Shown here one piece after another: positions 43,174-52,641 of a DNA stretch of 64,000 nucleotides. The notes beneath the pieces were generated by a model. It ran no database searches and had not been told where the DNA came from. It saw only the letters and a list, made by a program, of their open reading frames with translations. Position numbers and translations under genes: made by a program. The stretch's first letter is position 1. Each line of letters begins with the position of its first letter. The stretch comes from Clostridiaceae bacterium (GTDB lineage Bacteria; Bacillota; Clostridia; Saccharofermentanales; Saccharofermentanaceae): NCBI GenBank assembly GCA_012729635.1, contig JAAYCT010000005.1, positions 1-64,000 of the forward strand, given 5' to 3'.

Positions 43174-44112
43174 ATGGTCGTTAAAGTATCCAATCTTGTG
43201 AAACGGTATGGGGATCTGATCGCACTGGACCATCTGGATCTGGAGGTGCGTGATGGCGAGATTTTCGGACTGCTCGGTCCGAACGGCTCGGGTAAAACCA
43301 CGGCAATCAATTGCATTCTTTCTCTTCTTTCCATTGACAAGGGAGATATCGAGGTTTTCGGAGAAAAGATGACGCCTTCCTCGTATCACCTGAAAAGAGA
43401 TATCGGAATCGTGATGCAAAACGTGGCGGTGGTCGAGGAGCTGAACGTCCTTGAGAATATCGATTTTTTCTGTGGCTTATATGTGAATGACAGGGAAGAA
43501 CGAAAAAAACTTGTCGATGAGGCCATCGAATTTGTCGGATTGACCGAGTTTAAAAAGTTCTACCCCAAAAAACTGAGCGGCGGACTTCTGAGAAGACTCA
43601 ATATTGCTTGCGGTATTGCCCATAAGCCGAAGCTGATTATTCTGGACGAGCCGACGGTCGCCGTTGATCCGCAAAGCCGCAACAATATTCTGGAGGGAAT
43701 CGTTCGTCTCAACCAGGCGGGAGCGACCGTAATCTATACTTCTCATTACATGGAGGAGGTTGAACAGATCTGCTCCCGAATTTGTATTCTTGACAAGGGA
43801 AAGATGATTGCTCAGGGAACCAAAGAAGAACTGAAAGGAATGATTCGAATCGGTGAAAAGATTACCGTGGAGTTTCTTTCGGGACGTCCGGAGGATGCTG
43901 TCGACTGGATGGGAGCCATGCCGCACGTCGCTTCGGTGGAGTGTAAAGAGAATCGATTGCTCATTAAGACCGAAGTCGGAAAAAACGGACTGGAAGGGAT
44001 CTTATCCGAGCTCAAAAAGAGAGATATTCAAACCGGTCTGATCTATTGCGAATTGCCGACGCTCAATGACGTATTTCTGGAGATTACCGGCAAAGAGCTC
44101 CGGGATGTATAG
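43174..44112 (+). CDS. ABC transporter ATP-binding protein (ABC-2 exporter, DrrA/YhfQ-like)
   Basis: The 312-residue ATPase has Walker A LGPNGSGKTTAIN (about 32-44), a Q-loop in VMQNVAVVEEL, signature LSGGLLRRLNIACG, Walker B KLIILDEPTVAVDP and the switch His in YTSHYMEEVE. The C-terminal extension of about 80 residues is usual for drug or antibiotic exporters. AAGGAGG lies before the ATG. It is the first gene of a three-gene operon with two permeases, divergent from the two-component system. Confidence 0.95.
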   Translation: MVVKVSNLVKRYGDLIALDHLDLEVRDGEIFGLLGPNGSGKTTAINCILSLLSIDKGDIEVFGEKMTPSSYHLKRDIGIVMQNVAVVEELNVLENIDFFCGLYVNDREERKKLVDEAIEFVGLTEFKKFYPKKLSGGLLRRLNIACGIAHKPKLIILDEPTVAVDPQSRNNILEGIVRLNQAGATVIYTSHYMEEVEQICSRICILDKGKMIAQGTKEELKGMIRIGEKITVEFLSGRPEDAVDWMGAMPHVASVECKENRLLIKTEVGKNGLEGILSELKKRDIQTGLIYCELPTLNDVFLEITGKELRDV

Positions 44113-44124
44113 GAGGAAGTGTAA

Positions 44125-45270
44125 ATGTTTTGGAGGATTTTCAGGTATCGCCTGATATCGAACATTCGGGACGTCGGGACCCTTTTTTGGACACTCGTTT
44201 TTCCGCTTTGCCTGGCGACGTTTTTCGGACTCGTTTTCCCGAATATCACCAGCAGTACGATAACGTTCGAGACTGTCAATATCGGTGTGTATGAGGCCGT
44301 GGATTACCCCGGAGATCCCTACCTTATCGAGAATTTGAAGGCAGCCAAGCAATCCGAAAACGTCGATCTGTTTCATGTGACTCAATATGAATCAATAGAT
44401 GAAGCCGAGGATGCGCTTCAGAACAAGGAGATCAGCGGTTACGCGGTTATTACCGACCAGGCCGTGCTTCATTTTTCGGGATCCGGATTCAATCAGACGA
44501 TTATAAAAAGCTTTTTTGATCAGTATACGCAAGTCCGTTCGGCCATCGTGGATATCGCAAGTGAGAACCCGGGGGCGATTAGCGAAGTAGCGTCACTTTT
44601 CGAAGAAGAAGTCGAATACACCAAGTCGACCTTTGCGGGTCGGGATAAGCCGGATTCGATTCTGATCTACTTTTACAGCCTGATCGCCATGACTTGCCTG
44701 TACGGAGGCTTTCAAGGTCAAAAAGAAATTATGCATATTCAGGCGAATCAGTCTTCGCTTGCCGCCCGACAGAATATTTCTCCGGTTCCGAAGCTGAAGC
44801 TTTTCGGCAGTTCCATCCTTTCGGTCACACTGGTTCAGTACCTGTCGATACTGATATTGATCGCGTATCTTGTATTTGTTTTACGAATCAATATCGGAGA
44901 TCGAATCGGTATGATTTTGGCCGCTGCATTTGCCGGCTGTTGCCTCGGAATATCCTTCGGAGCGTTGGTCGGTGCCGTTGTGAAGGGCGGAGAAGGGATT
45001 AAAGTAGCCATAATAATCAGCTTTAGCATGATTCTTTCTTTGATGTCCGGAATGATGCAGGCCTCCATAAAAATCGCTGTAGAAAAGGCTGTACCCGCTT
45101 TTAAATATGCACTTCCCGGCAACCTGATCGCGAATACCTTTTACGCGATATACTACTTCAATGATAACGAGCGCTTTTATTTCGGAATGGCTCTGATGAT
45201 TGGCATCAGCATCGTTTTGTACGCGATTTTGACCCTGATTCTTAGGAGGCAGAGATATGCAAGTATTTAA
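44125..45270 (+). CDS. ABC-2 type permease
   Basis: The 381-residue permease has one N-terminal TM helix (about 20-40), an extracytoplasmic domain of about 140 residues and five or six C-terminal TM helices. This is the ABC2_membrane_3 layout of exporters of antibiotics or lipids. AGGAGGAAG lies before the ATG, and it overlaps the next permease by 14 bp, so the two likely form a heterodimer. Confidence 0.9.
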   Translation: MFWRIFRYRLISNIRDVGTLFWTLVFPLCLATFFGLVFPNITSSTITFETVNIGVYEAVDYPGDPYLIENLKAAKQSENVDLFHVTQYESIDEAEDALQNKEISGYAVITDQAVLHFSGSGFNQTIIKSFFDQYTQVRSAIVDIASENPGAISEVASLFEEEVEYTKSTFAGRDKPDSILIYFYSLIAMTCLYGGFQGQKEIMHIQANQSSLAARQNISPVPKLKLFGSSILSVTLVQYLSILILIAYLVFVLRINIGDRIGMILAAAFAGCCLGISFGALVGAVVKGGEGIKVAIIISFSMILSLMSGMMQASIKIAVEKAVPAFKYALPGNLIANTFYAIYYFNDNERFYFGMALMIGISIVLYAILTLILRRQRYASI

Positions 45271-46441
45271 AGTAATTATCAAAACCATACGAAAGAACTT
45301 CCATGTGCTCAGCATATATCTTATCGTGTTTGTCGGCTTCATGGTGTTGATGTCGAGTGTGCAGTCTTCCGGCGGGAGTTCTATGTTCTCTGAGGTCAAG
45401 AGAACGGTGATGATTATCAACCACGACAGTGGCAACGTAATCGCGGATGAATTTGCCGACTTCATGAAGCGGGCAAGTATTCCGATTGATCCGGTCGAGA
45501 CCGAGGAGGAGATGCTTGACGCACTCTTTAATGAAGAAGCGGATTATATTCTCATTATTCCCGAGGGTTTTTCGGCGGACTTTCTTTCCGGCAGTTATTC
45601 GAACGCGCTTGAACAGCAATCGATTGCCGGTTCCAGAAGCGCGGTCTGGACCGATATGAAAATCCGGAAATACATGGATCTGCTTCGTCTTTATACCAAA
45701 CTTTCGGACGTCGACGTAAATGACAGCGAGGCAATCCGGGCATTGACCGAAAAGGTCGAAAAGCAGATGAATACGGAAACAGTAGTTATCTATCCCGTAG
45801 GAGTAAAAAAACAGGGAAACGAATTTACCGCGATGTATTTCAAATTTATGGGATACTCGTTAATGGCAGTGACCATTCTCGGGATCGGATTTATCCTGAA
45901 AATTTTTAACGGACGTGATTTCAGAAATCGTTTGCGGTGCTCGCCGGAAAAAACATCGAATGTCAACATCCAGCTTGTCATCGGGAGTTTATGTTTTGCT
46001 GCTGTGGCTTGGCTTGTTCTTATCCTGATCGCCATTACATTCAGCTACTTTGAAGGAATAAAACCTTGGATATGGCTTACGGTTGTAAATTCCTTTGTAT
46101 TTATGCTTTCAACCCTTTGCATGAGTGTCGTCCTCGGACTGGTCGTAAAAGGGGAGAACGCACGAAGCGCAGTTGCAAATGTCGTTGCTCTCGGGTCGAG
46201 TTTTTTAGGAGGAATATTTGTACCCCAGGAGTTTCAAAGCGAAATAGTCCGCAAAATCGCAGGATTCCTTCCGGCCTTCTGGTTTGTTAAGGCCATCGAC
46301 GAAATACAGGGGCTTTCGTCCTTCACTTGGAATAACATCCGCCCCATCATGATGTATATGTTGATACAACTTATCTTCGGGGTCGCGTTTATCTGTGTCG
46401 CGATGGCCGTTTCCAGGGAGAGGAGTCGGCGGACCGTTTGA
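45257..46441 (+). CDS. ABC-2 type permease
   Basis: The 394-residue permease has the same layout as its upstream neighbour: a first TM helix (about 15-35), a large outer domain (about 40-195) and a C-terminal bundle of about five TM helices. The two share overall form but little sequence, which fits a heterodimeric exporter. TAGGAGG precedes the ATG. A terminator follows at 46459. Confidence 0.9.
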   Translation: MQVFKVIIKTIRKNFHVLSIYLIVFVGFMVLMSSVQSSGGSSMFSEVKRTVMIINHDSGNVIADEFADFMKRASIPIDPVETEEEMLDALFNEEADYILIIPEGFSADFLSGSYSNALEQQSIAGSRSAVWTDMKIRKYMDLLRLYTKLSDVDVNDSEAIRALTEKVEKQMNTETVVIYPVGVKKQGNEFTAMYFKFMGYSLMAVTILGIGFILKIFNGRDFRNRLRCSPEKTSNVNIQLVIGSLCFAAVAWLVLILIAITFSYFEGIKPWIWLTVVNSFVFMLSTLCMSVVLGLVVKGENARSAVANVVALGSSFLGGIFVPQEFQSEIVRKIAGFLPAFWFVKAIDEIQGLSSFTWNNIRPIMMYMLIQLIFGVAFICVAMAVSRERSRRTV

Positions 46442-46458
46442 CTTCTTGAATGAATCAG

Positions 46459-46503
46459 AAAGGGGCTGTCTCTCAACTTCTGTTTTGAGACAGCCTCTTT
46501 TTT
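46459..46503. terminator. Terminator between the ABC operon and phoH
   Basis: AAAGGGGCTGTCTC pairs with GAGACAGCCTCTTT (one G-T pair), followed by TTTT. A-rich sequence lies on the other side, so it can serve both converging genes. Confidence 0.78.
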
Positions 46504-46517
46504 GAAGCGTGTGACCG

Positions 46518-48002
46518 CTAAAGACTTTTTTCCGCAATTCCGGCCAGAAGACTTCGTTCCACCTGACGAAGCGTGACATGTCCGGTAACGGCGTGATGGT
46601 TCATCCGTTCGATCACATAGACGAGTCCGTTTGACTTAGAATCGACAAGGACGTTATCAATCTGATTATCGGACGGATCACCCAAGAAGATGAATTTGGA
46701 GCGCTCGCCGGCCCGGGTCAGCATCAGCTTCGCCAGATGCGGAGTAATTTCTTGTGCCTCGTCTACGATGACAATCGCATCGGAAATGGTTCGGCCGCGC
46801 ATGTAGGTGAATGTTTTAATTTCAAAGATTCCCCGCTTGCGAAAATCCTCAATAAACTGTTCGATTTGAGAGCTCTCTTCGCCTTTTTTGCTTCTCTTGC
46901 CGCCGTAGCTTTCTTTATCGATGGTCATCAGGTTATCGATGGCATCATAGAAACTGCCCATCCACGGGCGAAGCTTCTCCTCCTCGGATCCGGGCAGGTA
47001 ACCGATATCATTACCGACCGGTACGGTGGGACGAACAAAGACGATTTTTCTGTACTCGCGTTGCTCGAGAACCTTTTCGAGCGCGACGGCCGTTGCCAGT
47101 ATGGTCTTGCCGCTTCCCGCACCGCCGGTCACGGTTACAAAGGGCACGGATGGATCCATGAGCAGTTCAAAAGCCATTTTCTGTTCGAGATTTTTAGGCA
47201 CCAAGCCCCATGCGGAATGATTGGTGTACTTCAGCGGAACCAGATGGCTTCCGTCATATTTGGCCAGAGCGATGTGCTTGTCGTTGTCGCGCGAGGAAAT
47301 AATCGCGAACTGGTTCGGAAGCATCTCGATGGACTTGGGCGGTTTGGCTCCGCCGTCAAATATTTTCGCGATCGATTTATCGGACATCGTCAGGTGACAA
47401 TAACCGGTATAGAGTTCATCGGTCTTAATCTTGTCCGTTTCGTAATCCTGAGAGGGGATATCGCAAACCTCGGCCTTGATGCGAAGACAAACATCCTTGG
47501 AAACCAGAAACGTTTCCGTACCGTGCGACTGCTCTTTGATCTTCATCGCACATGCCAAAATCTCGTTATCGTTTTTCTGCGCTTCGAGAAGCGGTAACGT
47601 TCGCATGGAGCCCTGCCCGTTTGAACGACCGGGAATGCTACGCACGGAAGCGTCGGGAAATGCCACATGCAAGATGACCTCGTTCGAAAGCTCGATCCCC
47701 TCGCTGACGCACTGACGTCCTCTTCCGTCGATTCGACGATGTAAAGTCCGAACCGCCTCGCGCGCCTGGTATCCGACCAGCCCTTCCTTGGATTTCAGGT
47801 GATCCAGTTCCTCCAGAACGGTAATCGGGATGTAGACGTGATTGCCTCTGAAATTCAGAAAGCATCCCGGGTCATGCAGGAGAACATTGGTGTCCAGCAC
47901 ATAATTCTTCTGCCGACTGTCCGCCACGACATTGATTTCTCTTTCCCCGGATTTTTCCGCATCGGGGCGATAATAGGGGCGGGGGGTTGTCATTATGCTC
48001 AT
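46518..48002 (-). CDS. PIN-PhoH family protein (PhoH2-like)
   Basis: The 494-residue protein has an N-terminal PIN ribonuclease domain (KNYVLDTNVLLHDPG, then VLEELDHLK, with further acidic residues in ENDNEILACAMKIKEQ) and a C-terminal PhoH ATPase (VTGGAGSGKTILATAVALEKV, FVRPTVPVGNDIGYLPGSEEEKLRPWM, VIVDEAQEITPHLAKLMLTRAGERSKFIFLGD). Such PIN-PhoH fusions unwind and cut RNA in vitro. GGAGGAAAG lies before the ATG at 48002. No partner gene is adjacent, so it is not part of a toxin-antitoxin pair here. Confidence 0.92.
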   Translation of the reverse strand: MSIMTTPRPYYRPDAEKSGEREINVVADSRQKNYVLDTNVLLHDPGCFLNFRGNHVYIPITVLEELDHLKSKEGLVGYQAREAVRTLHRRIDGRGRQCVSEGIELSNEVILHVAFPDASVRSIPGRSNGQGSMRTLPLLEAQKNDNEILACAMKIKEQSHGTETFLVSKDVCLRIKAEVCDIPSQDYETDKIKTDELYTGYCHLTMSDKSIAKIFDGGAKPPKSIEMLPNQFAIISSRDNDKHIALAKYDGSHLVPLKYTNHSAWGLVPKNLEQKMAFELLMDPSVPFVTVTGGAGSGKTILATAVALEKVLEQREYRKIVFVRPTVPVGNDIGYLPGSEEEKLRPWMGSFYDAIDNLMTIDKESYGGKRSKKGEESSQIEQFIEDFRKRGIFEIKTFTYMRGRTISDAIVIVDEAQEITPHLAKLMLTRAGERSKFIFLGDPSDNQIDNVLVDSKSNGLVYVIERMNHHAVTGHVTLRQVERSLLAGIAEKSL

Positions 48003-48291
48003 CCGCTTTCCTCCGATTGATAATAAAATCGTTTCCGTCAGAAGAAGGAAACGATACGCAGTAAAGCAACCGGCTCAAAGGCCATTCCGAGATTGAATTT
48101 CTTGTCAAGAGTGTCTCTGCGCAAAACGAGAACACCTCCGTACGCTCCTCACGCATTACCGAAAATCAGCGTGTGATGTCACTATCAGAATACCCTATTT
48201 TGGAAAAATCAACAATTATCCGATGGATTCATTGATAAAAAAGTACTATCATAGCAATAAGTAATATCCAACTCCATACCGGAGGAAAATC

Positions 48292-49488
48292 ATGAAACCA
48301 TATATTAACCGTCTTTTGTCCGAGAACCGCCTTGCCGAATTACGTCGGATCCTTTCGGGTGTTTATCCCGAATATGACACCGTCCTGATTATCGGGCGGG
48401 TTAATCAATATTACTATACCGGCACAATGCAGGACGGGATCCTTGTGCTTAGAAAAGACGGCTCGATGTTTTTCTTTGTTCGCAAGAGTTATGAGCGCGC
48501 GAAAATCGAATCTCCATTCGAACCGATTATTCGTATATCCACATACCGTGATATTCTCGCGTTTTTGCCCGAAGATCTCGGCAAGGTTTGCGTGGAGACC
48601 GAAGCGGTACCGGTTGCGATGCTGGACCGGATACGGAAATATTTCCGAATGGACGGGATTCTCCCGCTTGACCGCGTGATTGCCACACAAAGAGCGGTGA
48701 AAGGTTCCGAGGAGCTCGGAATGATTCATGAATCGGGGCGGAGGCACGCAGATATCATGGAGCATACAGTTCCCGCCATTCTTCGCGAAGGGATGAGTGA
48801 GACCGATTTTGCGGCGGAGCTTTATGCGGAGATGATCAAGAAAGGACATCACGGAGTTTCACGCTTTTCGATGTTCCAAATGGAGATTATTATCGGGCAA
48901 TTCGGGTTCGGTGAAACGTCCCTGTACCCGACCAATTTTGACGGTCCGGGCGGGATGAAGGGGATGTCTCCGGTCGTTCCGATCCTCGGTGACCGGGAGC
49001 GCATTCTGAAAAAGGGAGACATGGTCTTTGTCGACGTCGGTTTCGGTTATATGGGTTATCACAGCGACAAAACTCAGGTGTACTCTTTCGGAGCCGAGCC
49101 GAGCGATTTGGCCGTACGAACGCATCGAGCTTGTATCGACGTTATGAATCAAGTAGTTTCCGGTATCCGACCCGGAGCGATTCCGGCCGATATTTATATA
49201 TCTTCGACCGCGAATCTTCCCGAGGAGCTCAGTGAACACTTCATGGGCTATAATGGGGAGAAGGTGAAATTCTTGGGGCACGGCGTCGGTCTGTTTGTCG
49301 ACGAGCTTCCGATTATTGCCGGCGGATATAAAGAACCGTTGCGCGAAAACATGGTCATTGCGATTGAGCCGAAGTGCGGTATAGAGGGTGTAGGTACGGT
49401 CGGTGTGGAGGAGACCTATGTAGTCACGAAAAACGGAGCCGAATGCTTGACCGGAGGACCCAAAGATATCGTCACGGTATGGGCATGA
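48292..49488 (+). CDS. M24 family metallopeptidase (Xaa-Pro dipeptidase-like)
   Basis: The 398-residue pita-bread-fold enzyme has a creatinase-type N-domain and an M24 catalytic domain. Candidate metal ligands are Asp in DMVFVDVGFGYMGYHSDKTQ, His in LGHGVGLFVDELP and Glu in IAIEPKCG and GVEETYVVT. GGAGGAAAA precedes the ATG. A second M24 enzyme (59432) is of the PepP class, so the two differ. Its stop overlaps the EAL gene by 17 bp on the opposite strand. Confidence 0.9.
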   Translation: MKPYINRLLSENRLAELRRILSGVYPEYDTVLIIGRVNQYYYTGTMQDGILVLRKDGSMFFFVRKSYERAKIESPFEPIIRISTYRDILAFLPEDLGKVCVETEAVPVAMLDRIRKYFRMDGILPLDRVIATQRAVKGSEELGMIHESGRRHADIMEHTVPAILREGMSETDFAAELYAEMIKKGHHGVSRFSMFQMEIIIGQFGFGETSLYPTNFDGPGGMKGMSPVVPILGDRERILKKGDMVFVDVGFGYMGYHSDKTQVYSFGAEPSDLAVRTHRACIDVMNQVVSGIRPGAIPADIYISSTANLPEELSEHFMGYNGEKVKFLGHGVGLFVDELPIIAGGYKEPLRENMVIAIEPKCGIEGVGTVGVEETYVVTKNGAECLTGGPKDIVTVWA

Positions 49489-51064
49489 TCGGTAGAATCT
49501 CCGGAAGACTGTAAAAATATCCTTGTTGTTGGTCGATTCCGAGTTCGTCGCAGATATCCGCGTAATCTTTGTTTTCGATGCCCTCGGCGACGGTGACCAT
49601 ATCGAACTTTCCGCAGAAATCGACGATGCTGCGAACCAATCCGAACCCTTTCGGCGTGTTGGCTTTCATAATCAGAGAGCGGTCGATTTTTATAACGTCG
49701 ATCGGAAGATCCGAAACATAACCGTACGAGGAATAACCGGTTCCGAAATCATCAATCACGATAACAAATCCGTGATTATGGAGAAGATCGAGATGGGCGC
49801 GGATGTTGGCAACCGAAAGAAGGACGCGCTCCGTGATTTCAATGTGGATTCTTTCAGGATTGACACCTCGTTCCTTTGCCTTTCGCACCAAGGACAGGAT
49901 GGTTTGCTCATTGAAATCCGATGCCGAAAAGTTGATACCGATGTATTTCCCCCTGTATTCCGGGTTGACGGAAAGACTCAGTGCGCGTTCAAACATGAAA
50001 TCGGTAAGGTCGTGTATCAATTCCGTCTTTTCGAGTACCGGTACAAAGACATCGGGGGCGATTCGCGTGTCGTCATCCCGGATCCATCTTGCCAGAAGCT
50101 CAATGCCGACCGTTTCGCCGGACCCTGAATCGTGGATGGTTTGATATGCGGTTCGGATATTGCCCTTTTTTAGAGCGTCCCGGAAACCGCTTGCGATACT
50201 GACACTGCTTTTGAACAAGGCCTCCATCTCGCCGGTGAAACGCACCAAACGCGTATTGCTGCGTACTGCGTCGCGGAGGGCAACCAGAGATCTTCGAACG
50301 CCGTCGATCGGAACCTCCTCCGGAGAAAGTGTTGCGATTCCGATTCGAAATTCAATATAGACGGGAACGTGCATCACGGAAATCGTACGCTCGTTCAGGG
50401 TATATATAGCGGAAAGAATATTCTCGGTATTCGGCTCATCTTCCTCGTGGATAACCTTGACGGCAAACTCAAGTCCGTAGTAGCTGTATACCTCCGCATT
50501 CGGAAATGGCTTTAAAACCTCGGTCAGTTTATCCGAAAAAACGCGGACGATACGCTGAAAAAAGTCGTAACCGAAAAAGCCCAGGTACTCCTGATAATCG
50601 GTGACCGAAAGACTGATGAACGTAATCGGTTGCTCCGAAAGCATGTTTTCACTGCGAAGCGCCTCGTAATTTTTCAGGCCGGTGTCGGGATCATGGGAAA
50701 GCATAAATGATATTTTCAATTCCCGCTTGTGTGCGAGATCGGCGAACAGGCCGATGATAAAAGCGATTATCGCATAGGTCAGCACTCGAATAATCCAGTT
50801 GGGAAGAGATTGTGTGGTGCCGGTCAGGACATTTTGCGGCATGAACGGTCCCACGAGAAATCCGCTGATCGTCGCGTGAACCAGTCCCCATTTATACCCG
50901 TAAATGGAAGATACCAATGCAATGGGAATATACATCAGATTCGTGTATACATTTGTTGTCCCGCCTGTATAGTATACAAACAGGGCAGTCGCCAAGGACA
51001 ACATAAACCCGACAATCAAGGGAGAAAGGCGATCCCGGAATGATTTTATCCTGAATAGTTCCAT
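49472..51064 (-). CDS. Membrane EAL-domain phosphodiesterase with degenerate GGDEF domain
   Basis: The 530-residue protein has about four N-terminal TM helices (15-110), a GGDEF-like domain (about 125-280) and an EAL domain (about 290-525). The GGDEF signature is replaced by YYGLEF, so cyclase activity is unlikely. The EAL residues look intact: E in VGIELLARW, N in GINFSASDF, E in HIEITER, DD in IDDFGTGYSS, K in IKIDRSL, E in VAEGIEN and QGY at the end. The protein probably breaks down c-di-GMP in response to a membrane signal; the degenerate domain may bind GTP as a regulator. It is a single gene. Confidence 0.92.
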   Translation of the reverse strand: MELFRIKSFRDRLSPLIVGFMLSLATALFVYYTGGTTNVYTNLMYIPIALVSSIYGYKWGLVHATISGFLVGPFMPQNVLTGTTQSLPNWIIRVLTYAIIAFIIGLFADLAHKRELKISFMLSHDPDTGLKNYEALRSENMLSEQPITFISLSVTDYQEYLGFFGYDFFQRIVRVFSDKLTEVLKPFPNAEVYSYYGLEFAVKVIHEEDEPNTENILSAIYTLNERTISVMHVPVYIEFRIGIATLSPEEVPIDGVRRSLVALRDAVRSNTRLVRFTGEMEALFKSSVSIASGFRDALKKGNIRTAYQTIHDSGSGETVGIELLARWIRDDDTRIAPDVFVPVLEKTELIHDLTDFMFERALSLSVNPEYRGKYIGINFSASDFNEQTILSLVRKAKERGVNPERIHIEITERVLLSVANIRAHLDLLHNHGFVIVIDDFGTGYSSYGYVSDLPIDVIKIDRSLIMKANTPKGFGLVRSIVDFCGKFDMVTVAEGIENKDYADICDELGIDQQQGYFYSLPEILPIMPIP

Positions 51065-51269
51065 CTTATCCTCCGGCAGATCCGATCGATATCGAACCGT
51101 AAATAACGATAAAGCGCCTCCTATTATATTTACATATTACAACAAAATAGACGATTTCGGTTGGACGGAACCAAATAACGGATAGGAACCGTTGACTTCT
51201 TGTTGTATAATGGCCAAAAAGGCCGTTCGATATTCTAAAATTGATTCGGTCGCACAAGGGGGGATAATG

Positions 51270-51911
51270 ATGATTCCGAAAAAGGCATTGAACGCGGCCA
51301 ATTTGCTTTCCATTTCCCGTTTCGTATTTCTGCCTGTTCCGATTGTCTTTGCCGTGTTGGACATGAGGGTCGGTTTTTTGATTTCGTATATCTTGGTCGG
51401 AGCGACGGATTTTTTTGATGGCATCGTTGCGCGCCGATTCAATATGACCTCTGAGCTGGGCAAAAAGCTGGACTCGTTCTCCGACCTCTTTTTCTATCTG
51501 GCTTCCGCTTGGTTTCTCTATCGCCTGCACACGGAAGTGGTCACTTCCATGCCGAATCTCGCGTTAATCCTTTCTTTTCTGGCACTGCTCGTGATTTCTT
51601 TTATCGTTTCGGGAATCCGATGCAAAAAACCGGTTCTGATGCACACTATTATTCTGAAGCTCAATGCGGTCATTCTTTATCTGGTCGTTATATTCGCTGA
51701 ATTCTTCGATGTCACTCTTTTAGTCACTTGCCTGGCAATCCTGTATCTCATCGGAATTATCGAGGAGATGGCGATATTCATTACGTTCGGAGACATCGAC
51801 CCGGATTCGAAGTCGTTCTTTCACCTTGCCGCTCAGAGAAAAAGGGATAAGGAAAGTATCGGCAAGCTTCATACGATACCCGGCGAAAACGAAAAGTCCG
51901 GAGAGGCATAA
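51270..51911 (+). CDS. CDP-alcohol phosphatidyltransferase
   Basis: The 213-residue membrane enzyme has about five or six TM helices and the family motif D-G-x2-A-R-x8-G-x3-D-x3-D as FFDGIVARRFNMTSELGKKLDSFSD. It transfers a phosphatidyl group to an alcohol such as serine, glycerol-3-phosphate or inositol; the acceptor is not clear. AAGGGGGG lies 6 nt before the second of two adjacent ATGs (51267, 51270); the 51270 start fits the spacing best. TATAAT at 51206-51211 is a possible -10 with no good -35. A PssA-like role is plausible. Confidence 0.85.
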   Translation: MIPKKALNAANLLSISRFVFLPVPIVFAVLDMRVGFLISYILVGATDFFDGIVARRFNMTSELGKKLDSFSDLFFYLASAWFLYRLHTEVVTSMPNLALILSFLALLVISFIVSGIRCKKPVLMHTIILKLNAVILYLVVIFAEFFDVTLLVTCLAILYLIGIIEEMAIFITFGDIDPDSKSFFHLAAQRKRDKESIGKLHTIPGENEKSGEA

Positions 51912-51924
51912 ACGAGAAGAAGAA

Positions 51925-52641
51925 TCAGGCCAGAACCTTTCTTGAAAATTTTCTCAGAAATAACATAATCCACAGAAGAGCCGTTCCCATTGCGGGAAAG
52001 GTAAGAAGCCAGTTTTTATGAATGACCGCTTCGGTCATCCAGTATGTCGGGAGAATTCCCGACATATATTTTATGGGTGCGGGTACCAGAAGCGCTACCG
52101 GGATGCCGGCCATCAGGAGTCCGGAAAGCTTGGTCAGTGCGAGGCCTTCCACCTTATTACCCGCCAGCGAGGTAATCATCAACGATACGACGATTCCAAG
52201 CGCGCCCGCGCACAAGGAGAGTGAAAGAATCATCGGGATTTCAATTCCGGACAGCCCGAAAACCTTATAGATAAGAAAACAAAGGACGGTGGCGGTAATG
52301 GCGGGGACACCGACTCTTGACCCCAAATAGCCGATCCGCCCGACGGGAGTCACCGAGATCGCACGTGTAAGCCCCAAATCCGCTTCATCAAGCATGATCA
52401 TCGCTCCGGCAGAAGTGAAGAGTAACGGGGTCATAGTAATCAAGACCAGATCGAAGATCGGAAAGTAAGGTGCCAGTATTGCATCCCGAATAAAATAGCC
52501 GCAAAGAAACATTTCCAACGCCGGAATCGCGAATCGAAACACGGAGCCGATCAGCAGCGGAGCTACAAAAAGCGCGATCAACATCCAATCGGAGAATATT
52601 TGATTTATAAATTGAACGGTTACGCTCACAAACGCTTTCAT
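51925..52641 (-). CDS. ABC-2 type permease, small
   Basis: The 238-residue protein has six TM helices and no large outer domain. The ATG at 52641 follows GGGAGGA, so longer in-frame versions to 52728 are rejected. It overlaps the next gene by 4 bases. It is the last of a four-gene unit (TetR, ATPase, permease, permease) on the minus strand. Confidence 0.85.
   Translation of the reverse strand: MKAFVSVTVQFINQIFSDWMLIALFVAPLLIGSVFRFAIPALEMFLCGYFIRDAILAPYFPIFDLVLITMTPLLFTSAGAMIMLDEADLGLTRAISVTPVGRIGYLGSRVGVPAITATVLCFLIYKVFGLSGIEIPMILSLSLCAGALGIVVSLMITSLAGNKVEGLALTKLSGLLMAGIPVALLVPAPIKYMSGILPTYWMTEAVIHKNWLLTFPAMGTALLWIMLFLRKFSRKVLA

Noticed and set aside
39914-46441. Glycosyltransferase, two-component system and ABC genes as a bacteriocin or lantibiotic cluster
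   Set aside because: No precursor peptide, modification enzyme or leader peptidase is visible, and the intergenic gaps hold no small open frames with a ribosome site.
46737-47597. Plus-strand open frame of 286 codons opposite phoH
   Set aside because: Antisense shadow of the well-supported PIN-PhoH gene; no ribosome site or motif.
46518-48002. PIN-PhoH as part of a toxin-antitoxin or defence unit
   Set aside because: There is no small antitoxin gene upstream; neighbours are an ABC exporter terminator and an unrelated peptidase.
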